From a bacterium (GTDB lineage: Bacteria > Patescibacteriota > Gracilibacteria > JAUYGZ01), in NCBI GenBank assembly GCA_030690415.1, contig JAUYGZ010000003.1, positions 62,001 through 126,000 of the forward strand: a stretch of DNA of 64,000 nt, written 5' to 3'. Position numbers and translations under genes: made by a program. Shown piece after piece: positions 16,649-27,336 of the stretch (its first letter is position 1; every line of letters starts with the position of its first letter). The notes below the pieces were generated by a model. It did no database searches. It was not told the origin of the DNA and was given only the letters and a program-made list of their open reading frames with translations.

Positions 16649-19294
16649 TTACACCACCATCTTCTCCATGAGCTCAGCTACTTCAGATTTCACCTCATTC
16701 ATCCCTTTCTCGAGCTCTTTCGTCAGGTGGGGGATGAGTGAAACAGAAGCCACGTAGTCTCCGGAGCTCATCTTCATGAGTCGGACTCCCTGGGTCGCGC
16801 GGCCCTGCTCAGGGACTTCTTCGAGATCCATCCGGATGGTTTGTCCCTGCTTTGAGATCATGATGAGGTCCATTTGTCGTCCGGGATTGATGACCTTTCC
16901 CGAGACCAGTTTCCCCGTTTTAGCATTGATGCTTGCCGTTTTAACTCCGCTTCCTCCACGACTTTGTAGGCGGTATTCCTTCACCGCGGTACATTTTCCG
17001 ACCCCATTTTCCATCACCACCATGAGGCGGTCCTTCGATTCATCATGGACAATGCTCATGTCGACGACTTTGGAATCCTTCTTCAGTCGGATTCCCCGAA
17101 CACCTTGAGCGGAACGTCCCATGGGACGGACTTCCGTCTGCTGGAATCGGATCCCCATACCACTCGCGGTGACCAACATGACCTGATCATTGAAGTTGAT
17201 TCGGCGGACCCAGTTCAGCTCATCACCCGGAGAAAGTTTGATGGCGATCATCCCGCTTTTTCTCACGTTATCAAAATCTGCCAGAGAGGTTTTTTTGACT
17301 GTTCCTGCGGTGGTTGCCATAATCAAAAATTCGTTCACCTTGGGTTTCCCAATGATTTTCATCATGGTCATGACTCGCTCCTGTGGGTGCAGATTGAGCA
17401 AATTCACGATCGCCGTACCCCGGGCGGTCTTACTGGCCATGGGGATCTCGTGGACGGGAAGGCTAAAAACTCTTCCTTCATTCGTAAAGTAGAGGACGAC
17501 ATCATGGTTCCGGGCAAACATCAGCTCAATAATCTCATCTTCATCCTTGGTCTTGCTTCCAATGATGCCTTTCCCGCCCCGTCGCTGAGCCTTGAAGCTG
17601 GCGGGCTCCAGACGCTTAATGTAGTTCTGCTTGGACAGGGCCAGGATCATGGGTAGATTGGGGATCGTGTCCAATGAAGAGAAACGTCCCACCTGGTTCG
17701 CGTTCACCTCGGTTCGGCGATCATCTCCAAAGCGTTCCCGAATATCGACCATCTCATCCTTGATCACATCCATAATAAGCTTATCGTTGGCCAAAAGGGC
17801 CTTGAGGTCCGTGATGAGCTGACGCTTTTCTTTCAGTTCGTCTTCAATTCGCTTTCGTTCCAGTCCGGCCAGTGTCTGTAAGCGCATATCCAAAATAGCG
17901 TTTGCCTGAAGCTCGCTAAAGCTCCATTTTTTCATCAGGTTCGCCCGAGCATCATCACGGTCTTGAGAAGCCTTGATGACCTTGATGATCTCATCGATAT
18001 GATCCAAGGCCTTTTTCAGTCCTTCCAGGATATGAGCCCTGGCTTCCGCAATCTTGAGATCATATTGCGCTCTACGAATAACAACTTCCTTTCGGTGGGT
18101 CACAAAATGTTGAATGCAGGACTTCAGATTGAGCAGCTGGGGCTGGAGACCATCCACCAGAGCAATCATATTCATATTAAATTTTGTCTGGAGCTGGGTG
18201 TACTTGAAGAGCTGATTCAAAACCTTTTTCGGAAAGGCGTCTTTTTTCAGTTCGATCACGATACGGACTGCCTCCTTTCGTCCGGACTCATCCCGAAGAT
18301 CACTGATCCCCTGGATCTTCTTATCCCTGACCAGCTCGGCGATCTTCATGATGAGATTCGACTTGTTCACCTGATAGGGGATTTCGCTTACGATAATGCG
18401 AACCCGACCAGTTTTCATTTCTTCCAGATTTGTCTTAGCTCTCACCACGATACCCCCACGCCCCGTGGCGTACATGGTCTTGATGGCCTCACGATCATAT
18501 ATGATACCTCCGGTAGGGAAGTCCGGGCCCTGAATAAACTGCATAAGATCATCTAGATTTGCATCCGGATGGTCGATGAGGTGTACCGTCCCATCCACGA
18601 TTTCCCGAAGGTTGTGGGGAGGGATATTTGTTGCCATACCGACAGCGATTCCCAGCGTTCCATTCAGGAGGAGCTGAGGCACTTTCGAAGGTAGCACAAT
18701 CGGCTCGAAATGGTTTCCATCGTAATTGGGCCTAAAATTGACGGTTTCCTTATGGATGTCATCCAGCATTACATCGGCAATCTTGGTCAATTTTGCTTCG
18801 GTATAACGATGAGCGGCAGCGCTATCACCATCGATGCTTCCGAAGTTTCCCTGTCCATCCACGAGGGGATAGCGCATCGAAAAGTCCTGAGCCAGGCGGA
18901 CCATGGTTTCGTAAACGGCAGAGTCCCCATGAGGGTGGTATTTTCCCAAAACTTCTCCGACGACCGTGGCCGATTTCTTGTATTTCGCGCCTGAACTCAA
19001 TCCGGTGTCATGCATGGCGTACAGGATACGCCTGTGCACTGGTTTCAGACCATCTCTCACATCGGGAAGAGCCCGGCTGACGATAACGCTCATGGCGTAG
19101 GTCAGGTAGCTTTCTTCCATTTCAGTACGAATAGCGCGGGGAGTGACCGTCCCACCTGATCCAACGATAGCTTCTTCCACCTGATCCTGGTCTTCCGGGG
19201 TCATCTCAGCTTCATTCTGATCAGCTTCCTTTTTCAGAGATTTTTTAGCCTTTGGCTTGGAATCCTTATCATCCTTCTTCTTTTTGGGGGGCAT
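16649..19294 (-). CDS. gyrA: DNA gyrase subunit A
   Basis: [57 protein letters not shown]-like core, [10 protein letters not shown]-terminal blades. Confidence 0.97.
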   Translation of the reverse strand: MPPKKKKDDKDSKPKAKKSLKKEADQNEAEMTPEDQDQVEEAIVGSGGTVTPRAIRTEMEESYLTYAMSVIVSRALPDVRDGLKPVHRRILYAMHDTGLSSGAKYKKSATVVGEVLGKYHPHGDSAVYETMVRLAQDFSMRYPLVDGQGNFGSIDGDSAAAHRYTEAKLTKIADVMLDDIHKETVNFRPNYDGNHFEPIVLPSKVPQLLLNGTLGIAVGMATNIPPHNLREIVDGTVHLIDHPDANLDDLMQFIQGPDFPTGGIIYDREAIKTMYATGRGGIVVRAKTNLEEMKTGRVRIIVSEIPYQVNKSNLIMKIAELVRDKKIQGISDLRDESGRKEAVRIVIELKKDAFPKKVLNQLFKYTQLQTKFNMNMIALVDGLQPQLLNLKSCIQHFVTHRKEVVIRRAQYDLKIAEARAHILEGLKKALDHIDEIIKVIKASQDRDDARANLMKKWSFSELQANAILDMRLQTLAGLERKRIEDELKEKRQLITDLKALLANDKLIMDVIKDEMVDIRERFGDDRRTEVNANQVGRFSSLDTIPNLPMILALSKQNYIKRLEPASFKAQRRGGKGIIGSKTKDEDEIIELMFARNHDVVLYFTNEGRVFSLPVHEIPMASKTARGTAIVNLLNLHPQERVMTMMKIIGKPKVNEFLIMATTAGTVKKTSLADFDNVRKSGMIAIKLSPGDELNWVRRINFNDQVMLVTASGMGIRFQQTEVRPMGRSAQGVRGIRLKKDSKVVDMSIVHDESKDRLMVVMENGVGKCTAVKEYRLQSRGGSGVKTASINAKTGKLVSGKVINPGRQMDLIMISKQGQTIRMDLEEVPEQGRATQGVRLMKMSSGDYVASVSLIPHLTKELEKGMNEVKSEVAELMEKMVV

Positions 19295-19390
19295 GGGGAG
19301 AAATACAAAAATTCAGCAGAGGAACACTATCACAGTGCTCTCTTTTGATCCACCCGATTCCATGGTATTTTTTCGGTATATACCCCACCG

Positions 19391-20611
19391 ATGCTCAAAA
19401 AACTCTTCATCTTCGCTCTTTTCCTCACGGCTCTCTGGTATGTGGTTTCCAGCAATCCCAACCAGCCTTTTCAGGCCTCGGTTCTGCAAAACAAAGCTCC
19501 GGAAATCCATTTTTGGGGTATTTATGATCTTCCTGATATCTACAATCCCATCATTGATGCTTTCCAAAAGCAGCACCCCAGGGTAAAGATCTTCTACAAA
19601 CAGTTTCCCAATACCGAAGAATACCATCAGGTGCTCTTGGCACAGCTCGAAAAAGGCAGAGGGCCGGATATTTTTCTCTTCTCTGACCAAAATAAAGATC
19701 AGTATTGGCCCTATCTGACCCCTACGACCGCTGAGCTCAGTGAAGGGTTCACGCCCATCGCGAAGCGGGATTTTATCTCCAATCGGTTGCTCTACGCCCT
19801 GCCGTACTGGGTGGATAGCCTTATGCTCTACTACAACAAGCGATATTATCCCGAAGGAGTCCCCACACAGTGGTACGATCTGGCAGAACTCAGTCGAACG
19901 CTCAGTACCGGCGGGATTGCCATGGGACGTTTTGACAACCTCAAATCAGGCTGGGATATTCTGAAAACCCTTTTTCTTCAAAAAGATATAAAACTGGAAG
20001 GCAAACCTGAAAACAGTCTTTACGACACTCTTGAGTTCTTTACCCGGTTTGCGTACCCCATCGACCGCTACTTCAACTGGAACGAGAAGCTCAGCAAAGA
20101 CTATCCCGATCTGGAGATCGACAGTTTCGTGAGGAAAAAAGTAGCGGCCATCGCGGGGTACCCGTCTTTGTACTACCACCTCCTTCTCAAGATCGACCAA
20201 CTGGAAGCTCAGGGAATGACCCGAATAAAAAAGGAAGATATCGGCGTGTCGACTTTTCCTCAGTTCGATCCGGAAAATCCTGATTATCTCGCCAAATACA
20301 TGGCTATAGGAGTCTCCATGGCTTCCGAAAACACCACTCTCTCATGGGAGTTTATTCGGGCATTGACCAGTGAAAACAACTCGGCATACTACCAGCAGGT
20401 TACTGGAAGGACTCCGGGCAGGATTCTTCCGGTTCACGATGAAGAGAGCGAAATGACACGGGTACAAAAGGAGCAATTGATCAACAGTTCAACGCTACAA
20501 ATCAAGCCGGAAGCGGTTAAGATTATAGAGGATATTGTGAAGAGGGGCGTGTTGGATAAGAGGGTGCTTCTGGAAATACTGAATGTTGAGAATTTGAACC
20601 CTAAACCCTAA
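19391..20611 (+). CDS. Extracellular solute-binding protein (ABC sugar-binding-like)
   Basis: N-terminal hydrophobic signal; EIHFWGIYDLPDIYNPIIDAFQKQHPRVKIFYKQF, LPYWVDSLMLYYNKRYYPEGVPTQWYDLAELSRTL. Confidence 0.8.
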   Translation: MLKKLFIFALFLTALWYVVSSNPNQPFQASVLQNKAPEIHFWGIYDLPDIYNPIIDAFQKQHPRVKIFYKQFPNTEEYHQVLLAQLEKGRGPDIFLFSDQNKDQYWPYLTPTTAELSEGFTPIAKRDFISNRLLYALPYWVDSLMLYYNKRYYPEGVPTQWYDLAELSRTLSTGGIAMGRFDNLKSGWDILKTLFLQKDIKLEGKPENSLYDTLEFFTRFAYPIDRYFNWNEKLSKDYPDLEIDSFVRKKVAAIAGYPSLYYHLLLKIDQLEAQGMTRIKKEDIGVSTFPQFDPENPDYLAKYMAIGVSMASENTTLSWEFIRALTSENNSAYYQQVTGRTPGRILPVHDEESEMTRVQKEQLINSSTLQIKPEAVKIIEDIVKRGVLDKRVLLEILNVENLNPKP

Positions 20612-20649
20612 ACCCTAAACCCTAAACCCTAAACCCTAAACCCTCAACT
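20597..20649 (+). repeat. (AAACCCT)n heptamer array
   Basis: About six copies ending directly before the ychF ATG; the first copies encode the end of the upstream ORF. Confidence 0.95.
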
Positions 20650-21747
20650 ATGTCATTGCAAATCGGCATCGTCGGCCTCCCCAACGTGGGGAAATCAACT
20701 CTCTTCAACGCTTTAACCAAGTCAAAAGGCGCGGAAATGGCAAATTATCCTTTTTGCACGATTGAGCCTAATGTGGGAATCGTCGAGGTCCCGGATCACC
20801 GGTTGGACGAATTATCCAGAGTGGTCCATCCGGAAAAAGTCATCCCTGCTATTATCGAGTTTGTCGATATCGCCGGACTGGTAAAGGGTGCCGCGTCAGG
20901 GGAGGGGTTGGGAAACAAATTTCTTTCTCATATTCGAGAATGTGACGCTATTCTTCAGGTCGTTCGGGTCTTTGAAGACAAAGATATTCAACACGTCAAC
21001 GACAACGTCATAGATCCCAAAAGTGATGTCGAAGTGATCAACACCGAGCTTATCCTGGCCGACCTTGAGACCATTCAAAAACGGCTTGGAGAACTGGAAA
21101 AAAAGGCGAGGTCTCAGGACAAGGAGGCCGCGGTGAAGCGTGATCTGGTTCAACGAGTGCAGACATGGATTGAGCAAGAGAACCTGGTCATTGATATGAT
21201 ATTAAAGCCTGAAGAGAGAGCGCTCATCAAAGACCTGCACTTGCTGACCAACAAACCCTTCATGTACGCGGTGAACATGAGTGAAGGAGACATTGGGAAA
21301 GCAGATGTCCAGCAGCTTCGTCAAACACTGGGGGTTGGGCCTTCCGCCAAAATTATTCCCGTCTCCGCTCGAGTCGAACAAGAGCTCAACGATTTAAGTC
21401 CGGACGAAGCTCAGGTTTTTCTTGAAGATTTAGGACTCAAGGAGAGCACTTTGAACGCCCTGATTCGAGAAGGTTTCGAACTTCTCGGTCTCCAGACTTA
21501 CTTCACCGCGGGAGTTAAAGAAGTGCGGGCCTGGACGATCCACAAGGGGTGGACAGCACCCAAAGCGGCGGGGGTCATTCACACGGACTTCGAAAAGGGA
21601 TTTATTAGGGCGGAAATCTGCGCCTGGCAGGATTTCGTCGCCCTGGGTGGTGAATCCAAGTGTCGCGACGTGGGAAAGCTTCGTTCTGAAGGGAAGGAGT
21701 ATGTCATGAGGGACGGGGACGTGGTGCATTTCTTATTCAACAACTGA
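20650..21747 (+). CDS. ychF: Redox-regulated/ribosome-binding GTPase YchF
   Basis: MSLQIGIVGLPNVGKSTLFNALTKS, VDIAGLVKGAASGEGLGNKFL, C-terminal TGS domain. Confidence 0.97.
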   Translation: MSLQIGIVGLPNVGKSTLFNALTKSKGAEMANYPFCTIEPNVGIVEVPDHRLDELSRVVHPEKVIPAIIEFVDIAGLVKGAASGEGLGNKFLSHIRECDAILQVVRVFEDKDIQHVNDNVIDPKSDVEVINTELILADLETIQKRLGELEKKARSQDKEAAVKRDLVQRVQTWIEQENLVIDMILKPEERALIKDLHLLTNKPFMYAVNMSEGDIGKADVQQLRQTLGVGPSAKIIPVSARVEQELNDLSPDEAQVFLEDLGLKESTLNALIREGFELLGLQTYFTAGVKEVRAWTIHKGWTAPKAAGVIHTDFEKGFIRAEICAWQDFVALGGESKCRDVGKLRSEGKEYVMRDGDVVHFLFNN

Positions 21748-22590
21748 CCATTCCTGGCCATTGGAGCTGAGCGTGATGGTCCCCAAATCTTTCGTATTGA
21801 TCCAGGGAGTTGCCATCTGATCAAAGCGGAGTACCGTTTCGAGGTGAGGGTGATTGAACTGATTATCTCGACCCGATGTGATGACGATCTGTTCAGCCAG
21901 GATCGCATCCAGGAGTGGCTGGGTGTTGCTGGTTATCGAACCATGATGGCCTGCTTTGTAGACATCGGCTGTCAGGTCGAAGTCCGTCATGAGCAATTCG
22001 TGTTCCGTATCTTCTTCAATGTCCCCTCCGAGGAACATCGTGCTCTCCCCATAGATGAGCTTGAAGACAATCGAAGTATCGTTCACATTGTCCACTTCCC
22101 TCATGGCCACGGAATGAACAGGGTAGAGCATGTCCAGGTAGACCCCTGTATCGATCCGCCAATCCATGCTGGGATCTACGAGTATCACTTCCGGCGCGTT
22201 GTTCTCCAAAAGTCGCAAAAAAGTCTGATAGAGCGCTGAGCCGTGCATAACGCCGGTCATCATCACACGATCAACCTGGTATCGTTGAAGCACTTCCACC
22301 AGACCCTCCAGATGGTCCAGATCAGGGTGCGTGAGCAGCATGAGGTCAATCTTCTTCAGCCAAAAGCCCGTCTCCTCTCCGAGGCGCTCGAGAATCGTAG
22401 TCCCCGGTCCGCCGTCAATGAGAACGGTTCGCCCATTCGGCGTTGTAATAAGGATGCTGTCGCCCTGGCCGATATCGAGAAATTTCACGCTGAGGTTCGA
22501 GGGCAATGCCCAGACATGGTTGGCGTAGAAACAGAAGAGCAGTCCGACGAGAACTGGCAAATAATAAAAATTTTGACTGTTATCACCCAT
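21733..22590 (-). CDS. ComEC/Rec2-like MBL-fold hydrolase (secreted, stand-alone)
   Basis: SVKFLDIGQGDSILITTPNGRTVLIDGGPG, LTHPDLDHLEGL, VYKAGHHGS; no ComEC channel domain. Confidence 0.85.
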   Translation of the reverse strand: MGDNSQNFYYLPVLVGLLFCFYANHVWALPSNLSVKFLDIGQGDSILITTPNGRTVLIDGGPGTTILERLGEETGFWLKKIDLMLLTHPDLDHLEGLVEVLQRYQVDRVMMTGVMHGSALYQTFLRLLENNAPEVILVDPSMDWRIDTGVYLDMLYPVHSVAMREVDNVNDTSIVFKLIYGESTMFLGGDIEEDTEHELLMTDFDLTADVYKAGHHGSITSNTQPLLDAILAEQIVITSGRDNQFNHPHLETVLRFDQMATPWINTKDLGTITLSSNGQEWSVVE

Positions 22591-22593
22591 TGT

Positions 22594-22815
22594 TCATGGA
22601 TACATTTCTTTAAGAATGCGTTCCCAATTATGTTGACCACTCAAAGTATAATATGGTCCACAATATTTTGCTTGCCAATAAAAAATTCTACCCGCTTCTT
22701 CGTTCGCATCAGGGGCATCTGAGTTTGGAATCCTATTGCATTCCATAGAATAAGAAAATGTGCACAGCACAAGACCAACAATAATAAGTGATGTGAAAAT
22801 TATTTTCATATTCAT
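22594..22815 (-). CDS. Small exported hypothetical protein (73 aa)
   Basis: Signal-like N-terminus; start overlaps stop of upstream gene (ATGA). Confidence 0.5.
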   Translation of the reverse strand: MNMKIIFTSLIIVGLVLCTFSYSMECNRIPNSDAPDANEEAGRIFYWQAKYCGPYYTLSGQHNWERILKEMYP

Positions 22816-24257
22816 AAAAACTTTTTATACTCTGTATAGAGAATGTCCTGATGCTGATCTAGAACCTCAGATGGAGATCGAATGATATTCTCCTCGAAAA
22901 GAGCCTCTTCGAAAAGCTCTTCAGGGCTCCTGTCAGGATATTGGGTAGCATACTCACGGCCTTGTTTGTTATTCCACATGTCCATGATCGAGGATCGGGA
23001 AAATTCTTTTTTATTCTGAGCATAAGCCCAAAACAGTTCATGATTTGTAGTGATAATCTCTGCATTCTTCCTGTCAAATTTTCGGGTTAGGAGGACATTC
23101 CAAACAAAATGACGGAATGCATCGACTTCATTTTCAAGCCACAAAGGGTGTCTAACTCCTTTATCATCGACTCTGTAGAACCCTTTTTGATATGCATATT
23201 GAGTGGCTGCTTCTCTTGCCTGATGCATAATATTCCGAAGCTGATAAGCATTAATTTGAAGAACTGCAGGAAGATTAGCCAATTCTGCCAAACGAGACTG
23301 AATTGTATCAAGGTTGCCGTTCTGGGTATATTTCGAGCCAGCTTCAATTTCGACTTTTACCCGTATGAGCTCAGGAGTTTCGTCATACCAGAGCTCAACT
23401 GAAGAATCTCGATCCTGAAAGAGAAAATCTTCTCCAGAAATCATCAGTGATTCTCGTTGTCCTTTTAACTGGTCCCCTGAAAAAAAGAAGTGCTTGTACT
23501 TAAAAGACGTCGGTGCCAGGGGATTCATGATGATCTGTCCATTCGCGTATACTTTAATATTATCACCATCTGAGCTTCCTTTCTGAGCAGAGCTTTCACA
23601 GAGAGCAGTGATATCAATTAACTTTACCCGAAAAGGAGCGGTATTAAATGAACTCTGAAACACGAAACTTTTCCAGGGGATCCCGCCACGATCAGTTGTG
23701 ATACCAGGAGCTTTTTCTCCAAAATCAAAAATCGCATCTGCTATAGCATTACCCTTTTGATCCAGTTGGAAGAGTTCAATTTCTTTTATAATAGGTTTTC
23801 CGTCAGCTTTAAAAGAAAGAATATGCTTTCCCTTAGTCAGCTGCACAAAAAGAAAAACCGTCTTATTGCCACCTTTCAAGCTTGCTCCATCCCACGCCGC
23901 TGCTGTCCCAAACCCATGCCATGATACTTTTTCTTCATGAACTTCAGCTTTACCAAATTCAAATCCATCTAAAAGAACTCTTAAGTCGTCATCATCTCCC
24001 GTTTTATTCTGTTCTCCATTTTGAGCTGATGCCCTTATCTTGATGACATAAATAGCATCAGCTGTAATCTCAATGGAAGTATCCGCTTTCTTCCAATGGT
24101 AAAGATTGCCACCAGGTGCAGAGGGGAATTTAATCTTTCGGAAAATGGATTTCACATCAGGCTTAAAAAAATATAAAAAATTATATCCGTACCAGAGGAA
24201 GAAAGTCAATACGCCAGGAGCAAGGAAAAAGGAAAAGGGAGTAACTGCTTGCCACAC
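22812..24257 (-). CDS. Membrane-anchored exported protein with DUF6973-like C-terminal motif
   Basis: N-terminal TM; C-terminus ENEVDAFRHFVWNVLLTRKF...NHELFW...SIMDMWNNKQGREYA. Confidence 0.6.
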   Translation of the reverse strand: MWQAVTPFSFFLAPGVLTFFLWYGYNFLYFFKPDVKSIFRKIKFPSAPGGNLYHWKKADTSIEITADAIYVIKIRASAQNGEQNKTGDDDDLRVLLDGFEFGKAEVHEEKVSWHGFGTAAAWDGASLKGGNKTVFLFVQLTKGKHILSFKADGKPIIKEIELFQLDQKGNAIADAIFDFGEKAPGITTDRGGIPWKSFVFQSSFNTAPFRVKLIDITALCESSAQKGSSDGDNIKVYANGQIIMNPLAPTSFKYKHFFFSGDQLKGQRESLMISGEDFLFQDRDSSVELWYDETPELIRVKVEIEAGSKYTQNGNLDTIQSRLAELANLPAVLQINAYQLRNIMHQAREAATQYAYQKGFYRVDDKGVRHPLWLENEVDAFRHFVWNVLLTRKFDRKNAEIITTNHELFWAYAQNKKEFSRSSIMDMWNNKQGREYATQYPDRSPEELFEEALFEENIIRSPSEVLDQHQDILYTEYKKFL

Positions 24258-24260
24258 CCT

Positions 24261-25598
24261 TTACCCCAATAATCTCACCAATCCCGATATATCCTCAATT
24301 TTCCGGATCCTCAAAATTTCATTCTTGCTTTCAATATTCCCCCAAACTTCTTTGAATCCCAACTTTTCCAGCTCCTTCAACCTTCTCTGTTCCTGCGAAA
24401 CCGGTCGCACTTCACCGCTCAAGCCCACCTCGCCCATCACCACGACTCCTTCGGGCAGGGGAGCCTCCTTGCGCGACGAAATAATGGCGCTAACGACGGC
24501 CAGATCGATAGCCGGATCGCGAACTCGGAATCCACCGGTGATATTCACATACACATCCTGCTGATCCAGTTTCAACCTCGCGTGTTTATTCAGTACGGCC
24601 GTTAAAAGTTGCAATCGATTATTATCCACTCCATGAGCGGTCCGTTTCGGATAGTTGTAATCAGCGGCGTTCGTCAGTCCTTGCACTTCCAGGACAAATG
24701 GCCGGGTTCCCTCCAGGGTGACGGTGAGGGCCGATCCGATAGCCCCCTTTTTTCGCCCTTTCAAAAATACTTCCGAAGGGTTCTTCACTTCCTGAAGACC
24801 TTCCTCGACCATGGCGAAGACCCCCACTTCCATCGTGGATCCAAAACGATTCTTCATGGCTCGCAAAATGCGCAGGTCCTGATACCGTTCCCCCTCGAAA
24901 AAAAGAACCGTATCGACCAGATGCTCCAGCACTTTTGGCCCGGCCAGATCACCTTCCTTATTCACATGCCCGATGAGCATGACCGGGATTGCATCTTGCT
25001 TCGCCACGGACATCAGTTGTTCGGCAATGTGCCGGATCTGGACGATGCTTCCAGCCGAACCGGAGGACTGTTCAGCTGTAAAGGTTTGTACCGAATCAGC
25101 AATAACAAAATCCGGCTTCGCTTTTTTGATCGTCGCCAGAATCGATTCGAAATGATTCGCACTGACGAGTGAAAAGCTCGGGGGAATATCCCGTTTCCAG
25201 AGCCTTCGTGCCCGTAAAGAAAGCTGGTGAACCGACTCTTCTCCTGAAATATAAAGTACCTCTTTGCCCTGTTCCGCCAGCTTCAACCCGACCTGCAGCG
25301 CCAGCGTTGATTTGCCAATGCCCGGGTCTCCGGTGAGCAGCACAAAAGAATCATGCACCATCCCTCCGCCCATCACCCGGTCAAATTCTTCGATTCCTGT
25401 GTTCAAACGCTGCGCAAAAGCGTCTTCCAGGCTCACCTTGGAGATTTCAATGGTCTTGGCCTGGATTTGTTGAAATGCATTCGAATCCACCGCGTCTTCC
25501 TCGAGACTGTTCCACGCATGGCAATGCAGGCACTTGCCGGTCCATTTCGAGGCTTGCTCTCCACACTGGGCGCAGACGTAGATGGTTTTAATGGCCAT
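24261..25598 (-). CDS. radA: DNA repair protein RadA
   Basis: CAQCG..CLHCHAW zinc motif, GDPGIGKSTLALQ Walker A, KNRFGS motif, Lon-like C-terminus. Confidence 0.97.
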   Translation of the reverse strand: MAIKTIYVCAQCGEQASKWTGKCLHCHAWNSLEEDAVDSNAFQQIQAKTIEISKVSLEDAFAQRLNTGIEEFDRVMGGGMVHDSFVLLTGDPGIGKSTLALQVGLKLAEQGKEVLYISGEESVHQLSLRARRLWKRDIPPSFSLVSANHFESILATIKKAKPDFVIADSVQTFTAEQSSGSAGSIVQIRHIAEQLMSVAKQDAIPVMLIGHVNKEGDLAGPKVLEHLVDTVLFFEGERYQDLRILRAMKNRFGSTMEVGVFAMVEEGLQEVKNPSEVFLKGRKKGAIGSALTVTLEGTRPFVLEVQGLTNAADYNYPKRTAHGVDNNRLQLLTAVLNKHARLKLDQQDVYVNITGGFRVRDPAIDLAVVSAIISSRKEAPLPEGVVVMGEVGLSGEVRPVSQEQRRLKELEKLGFKEVWGNIESKNEILRIRKIEDISGLVRLLG

Positions 25599-25650
25599 AT
25601 TGACTTATATACATATATAGGTATAATGCAAATCTCATATTCTCCCCAGC

Positions 25651-27255
25651 ATGGAAATCTCCCTCTTCCTAAGCGTCCACGCCGATACGATAAATGAATC
25701 GGAGGCCAGTGTAAAACAGGAGCTCAGAAAGAGGCTTACTGACTGTCTTCAGTCGATTCGAACTTTCAATGGCTTCCAAAAAGGCGCTGAAATGATTCTC
25801 GAGTGCATCATAGCCGTGGAGGACTGGCAGACGAAAGTTTTTGGTTGTCCCCTAAAAGGAGAAGAAGAAAAGGAAGCCCTGGCATCAGTTTTGGGCAAAC
25901 AGGTGGAGAGATCAAAAAGATACAGTATCGATGGATTACTCAGCCGGACGATTGAGCGATTAGGCGTTCGATTGAGGAAGAAGATGAAGAGTGCCATCGA
26001 AGGCAAAAGTCCAGAACTGTTAAAAGATATTCTGATTATCCCAACCGATCAGATTTTCCTGCCACCCGGAGAAGGAGAGATCCAGCCGGGAAATGGTGGA
26101 CTGGAGACAAAGGAATTTCAATATCATAATCGACTCTCGGAGCTCATCTGGCTGCTCAATTCAAATGGAATTGATTCAGACGACATCATCATCGTGACGG
26201 GAAAGGTGAGTGAGAAACAGGTGAGACAAGAGCCTTACTACTTGGTTGAAATTCCGCGACTGAAGAGACAGGTTCTCATTTGCAATCAAGTTGGTGAGGC
26301 GACGTATTTGATACGAGGGATGTTTTCACGAAAAACACTTGCTCAGTGCAGCAAGAAAGAACTGCTGGAAAAGTATCCCGAGAAGGTGGTAAAGGTGCTA
26401 TATCGTGAAAAGAAAGAATGGGAAGCACAGATGAGCGTTGAGCTTTTTGCTCAAGGACCGGAAACTAAGCAGGATCTCAATAAACGGGAACGCTTCCGAC
26501 AAGAAATCCTGAAGCAAAAACTGACAGCGGAGGATTGGGTGGCGATGAAGGGGCAAGAGAAAAGCACCTTTTCAGTACGAGGCCAGAAGCTGAAAGCTCT
26601 CGTGAGACTTTTCGGAGTGGAGGGGAACCCGCTAAGCAATCACAGAATTCATCTGGAGTTGGGTTTGAGGGTCTATGGGGGTGAGAATGAGGACATTCTG
26701 AAAGCGATACAGGAATGGGAAAAAGCCCATCAGAATCTAAGCCAGGAAGAGGCAAAGACAGAAATCCTGAGTCAAAAACTGCATGCGGAGGATTGGGTGG
26801 CGATGAAGGTGCCAGAGAAACGAACCTTTTCAATCCGAGGCCAGAAGCTGAAAGCTCTCGTGAGACTTTTCGGAGTGGAGGGGGACCCGGTCGGCAATCA
26901 CAGGGTCCATCTGGAACTGGGTTTGAAGCTCTATGGGGAGGAGAACGAGGTTATTCTGAGGGCGATACTGGAATGGGAGGAGAGTCATCAGATTTTGAGC
27001 GAGGAAGAGGCGAGGGCGGAGATCCTAAAACAAAAACCGGCGGCAGAGGATTGGGTGGCGATGAAGCAGAAAGAAAAATTATCCTTTTCAGTACGAGGCC
27101 TGAAGCTGAGTGCTCTCGCCACACTTTTCAGAGTGGAGGGGAAACCGATCAACAAGCACAGGATCCATCTGGAGTTGGGTTTGAGGGTCTATGGGGGGGA
27201 GAACGAGCTCATAAAACAGGCATTGCTGGAACACGAAACCAGGAGGAGAAAATGA
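25651..27255 (+). CDS. Uncharacterised protein with three tandem 86-aa repeats
   Basis: Repeats start at 26503, 26761 and 27019 (258-bp spacing): EIL.QK..AEDWVAMK..EK..FS.RG.KL.AL..LF.VEG.P...HR.HLELGL..YG.ENE. Confidence 0.8.
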   Translation: MEISLFLSVHADTINESEASVKQELRKRLTDCLQSIRTFNGFQKGAEMILECIIAVEDWQTKVFGCPLKGEEEKEALASVLGKQVERSKRYSIDGLLSRTIERLGVRLRKKMKSAIEGKSPELLKDILIIPTDQIFLPPGEGEIQPGNGGLETKEFQYHNRLSELIWLLNSNGIDSDDIIIVTGKVSEKQVRQEPYYLVEIPRLKRQVLICNQVGEATYLIRGMFSRKTLAQCSKKELLEKYPEKVVKVLYREKKEWEAQMSVELFAQGPETKQDLNKRERFRQEILKQKLTAEDWVAMKGQEKSTFSVRGQKLKALVRLFGVEGNPLSNHRIHLELGLRVYGGENEDILKAIQEWEKAHQNLSQEEAKTEILSQKLHAEDWVAMKVPEKRTFSIRGQKLKALVRLFGVEGDPVGNHRVHLELGLKLYGEENEVILRAILEWEESHQILSEEEARAEILKQKPAAEDWVAMKQKEKLSFSVRGLKLSALATLFRVEGKPINKHRIHLELGLRVYGGENELIKQALLEHETRRRK

Positions 27256-27300
27256 GCATAAAATGCATGTCCGTTTCAATCGTATAAAAACCTTGTAAAC

Positions 27301-27319
27301 TATACGATACCATCGTATA
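27301..27319. promoter_or_regulatory. Inverted-repeat operator candidate
   Basis: TATACGAT-acc-ATCGTATA upstream of the ATPase; further half-site ATCGTATA at 27279-27286. Confidence 0.5.
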
Positions 27320-27336
27320 CTTATGACGATTTACCA

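Noticed and set aside
17045-18556. Long plus-strand ORFs within gyrA
   Set aside because: Antisense to a strongly conserved gyrA; no family resemblance
20597-20649. Plant-type telomere repeat suggesting eukaryotic contamination or chromosome end
   Set aside because: Short array flanked directly by bacterial genes and used as part of a coding end and leader; similar CCCTCAA-type tracts occur elsewhere in the window
26715-27287. 190-aa alternate-frame ORF over the tandem repeats
   Set aside because: Gly/Arg/Ser-rich low-complexity translation produced by the repeats; the frame starting at 25651 has coherent repeat conservation
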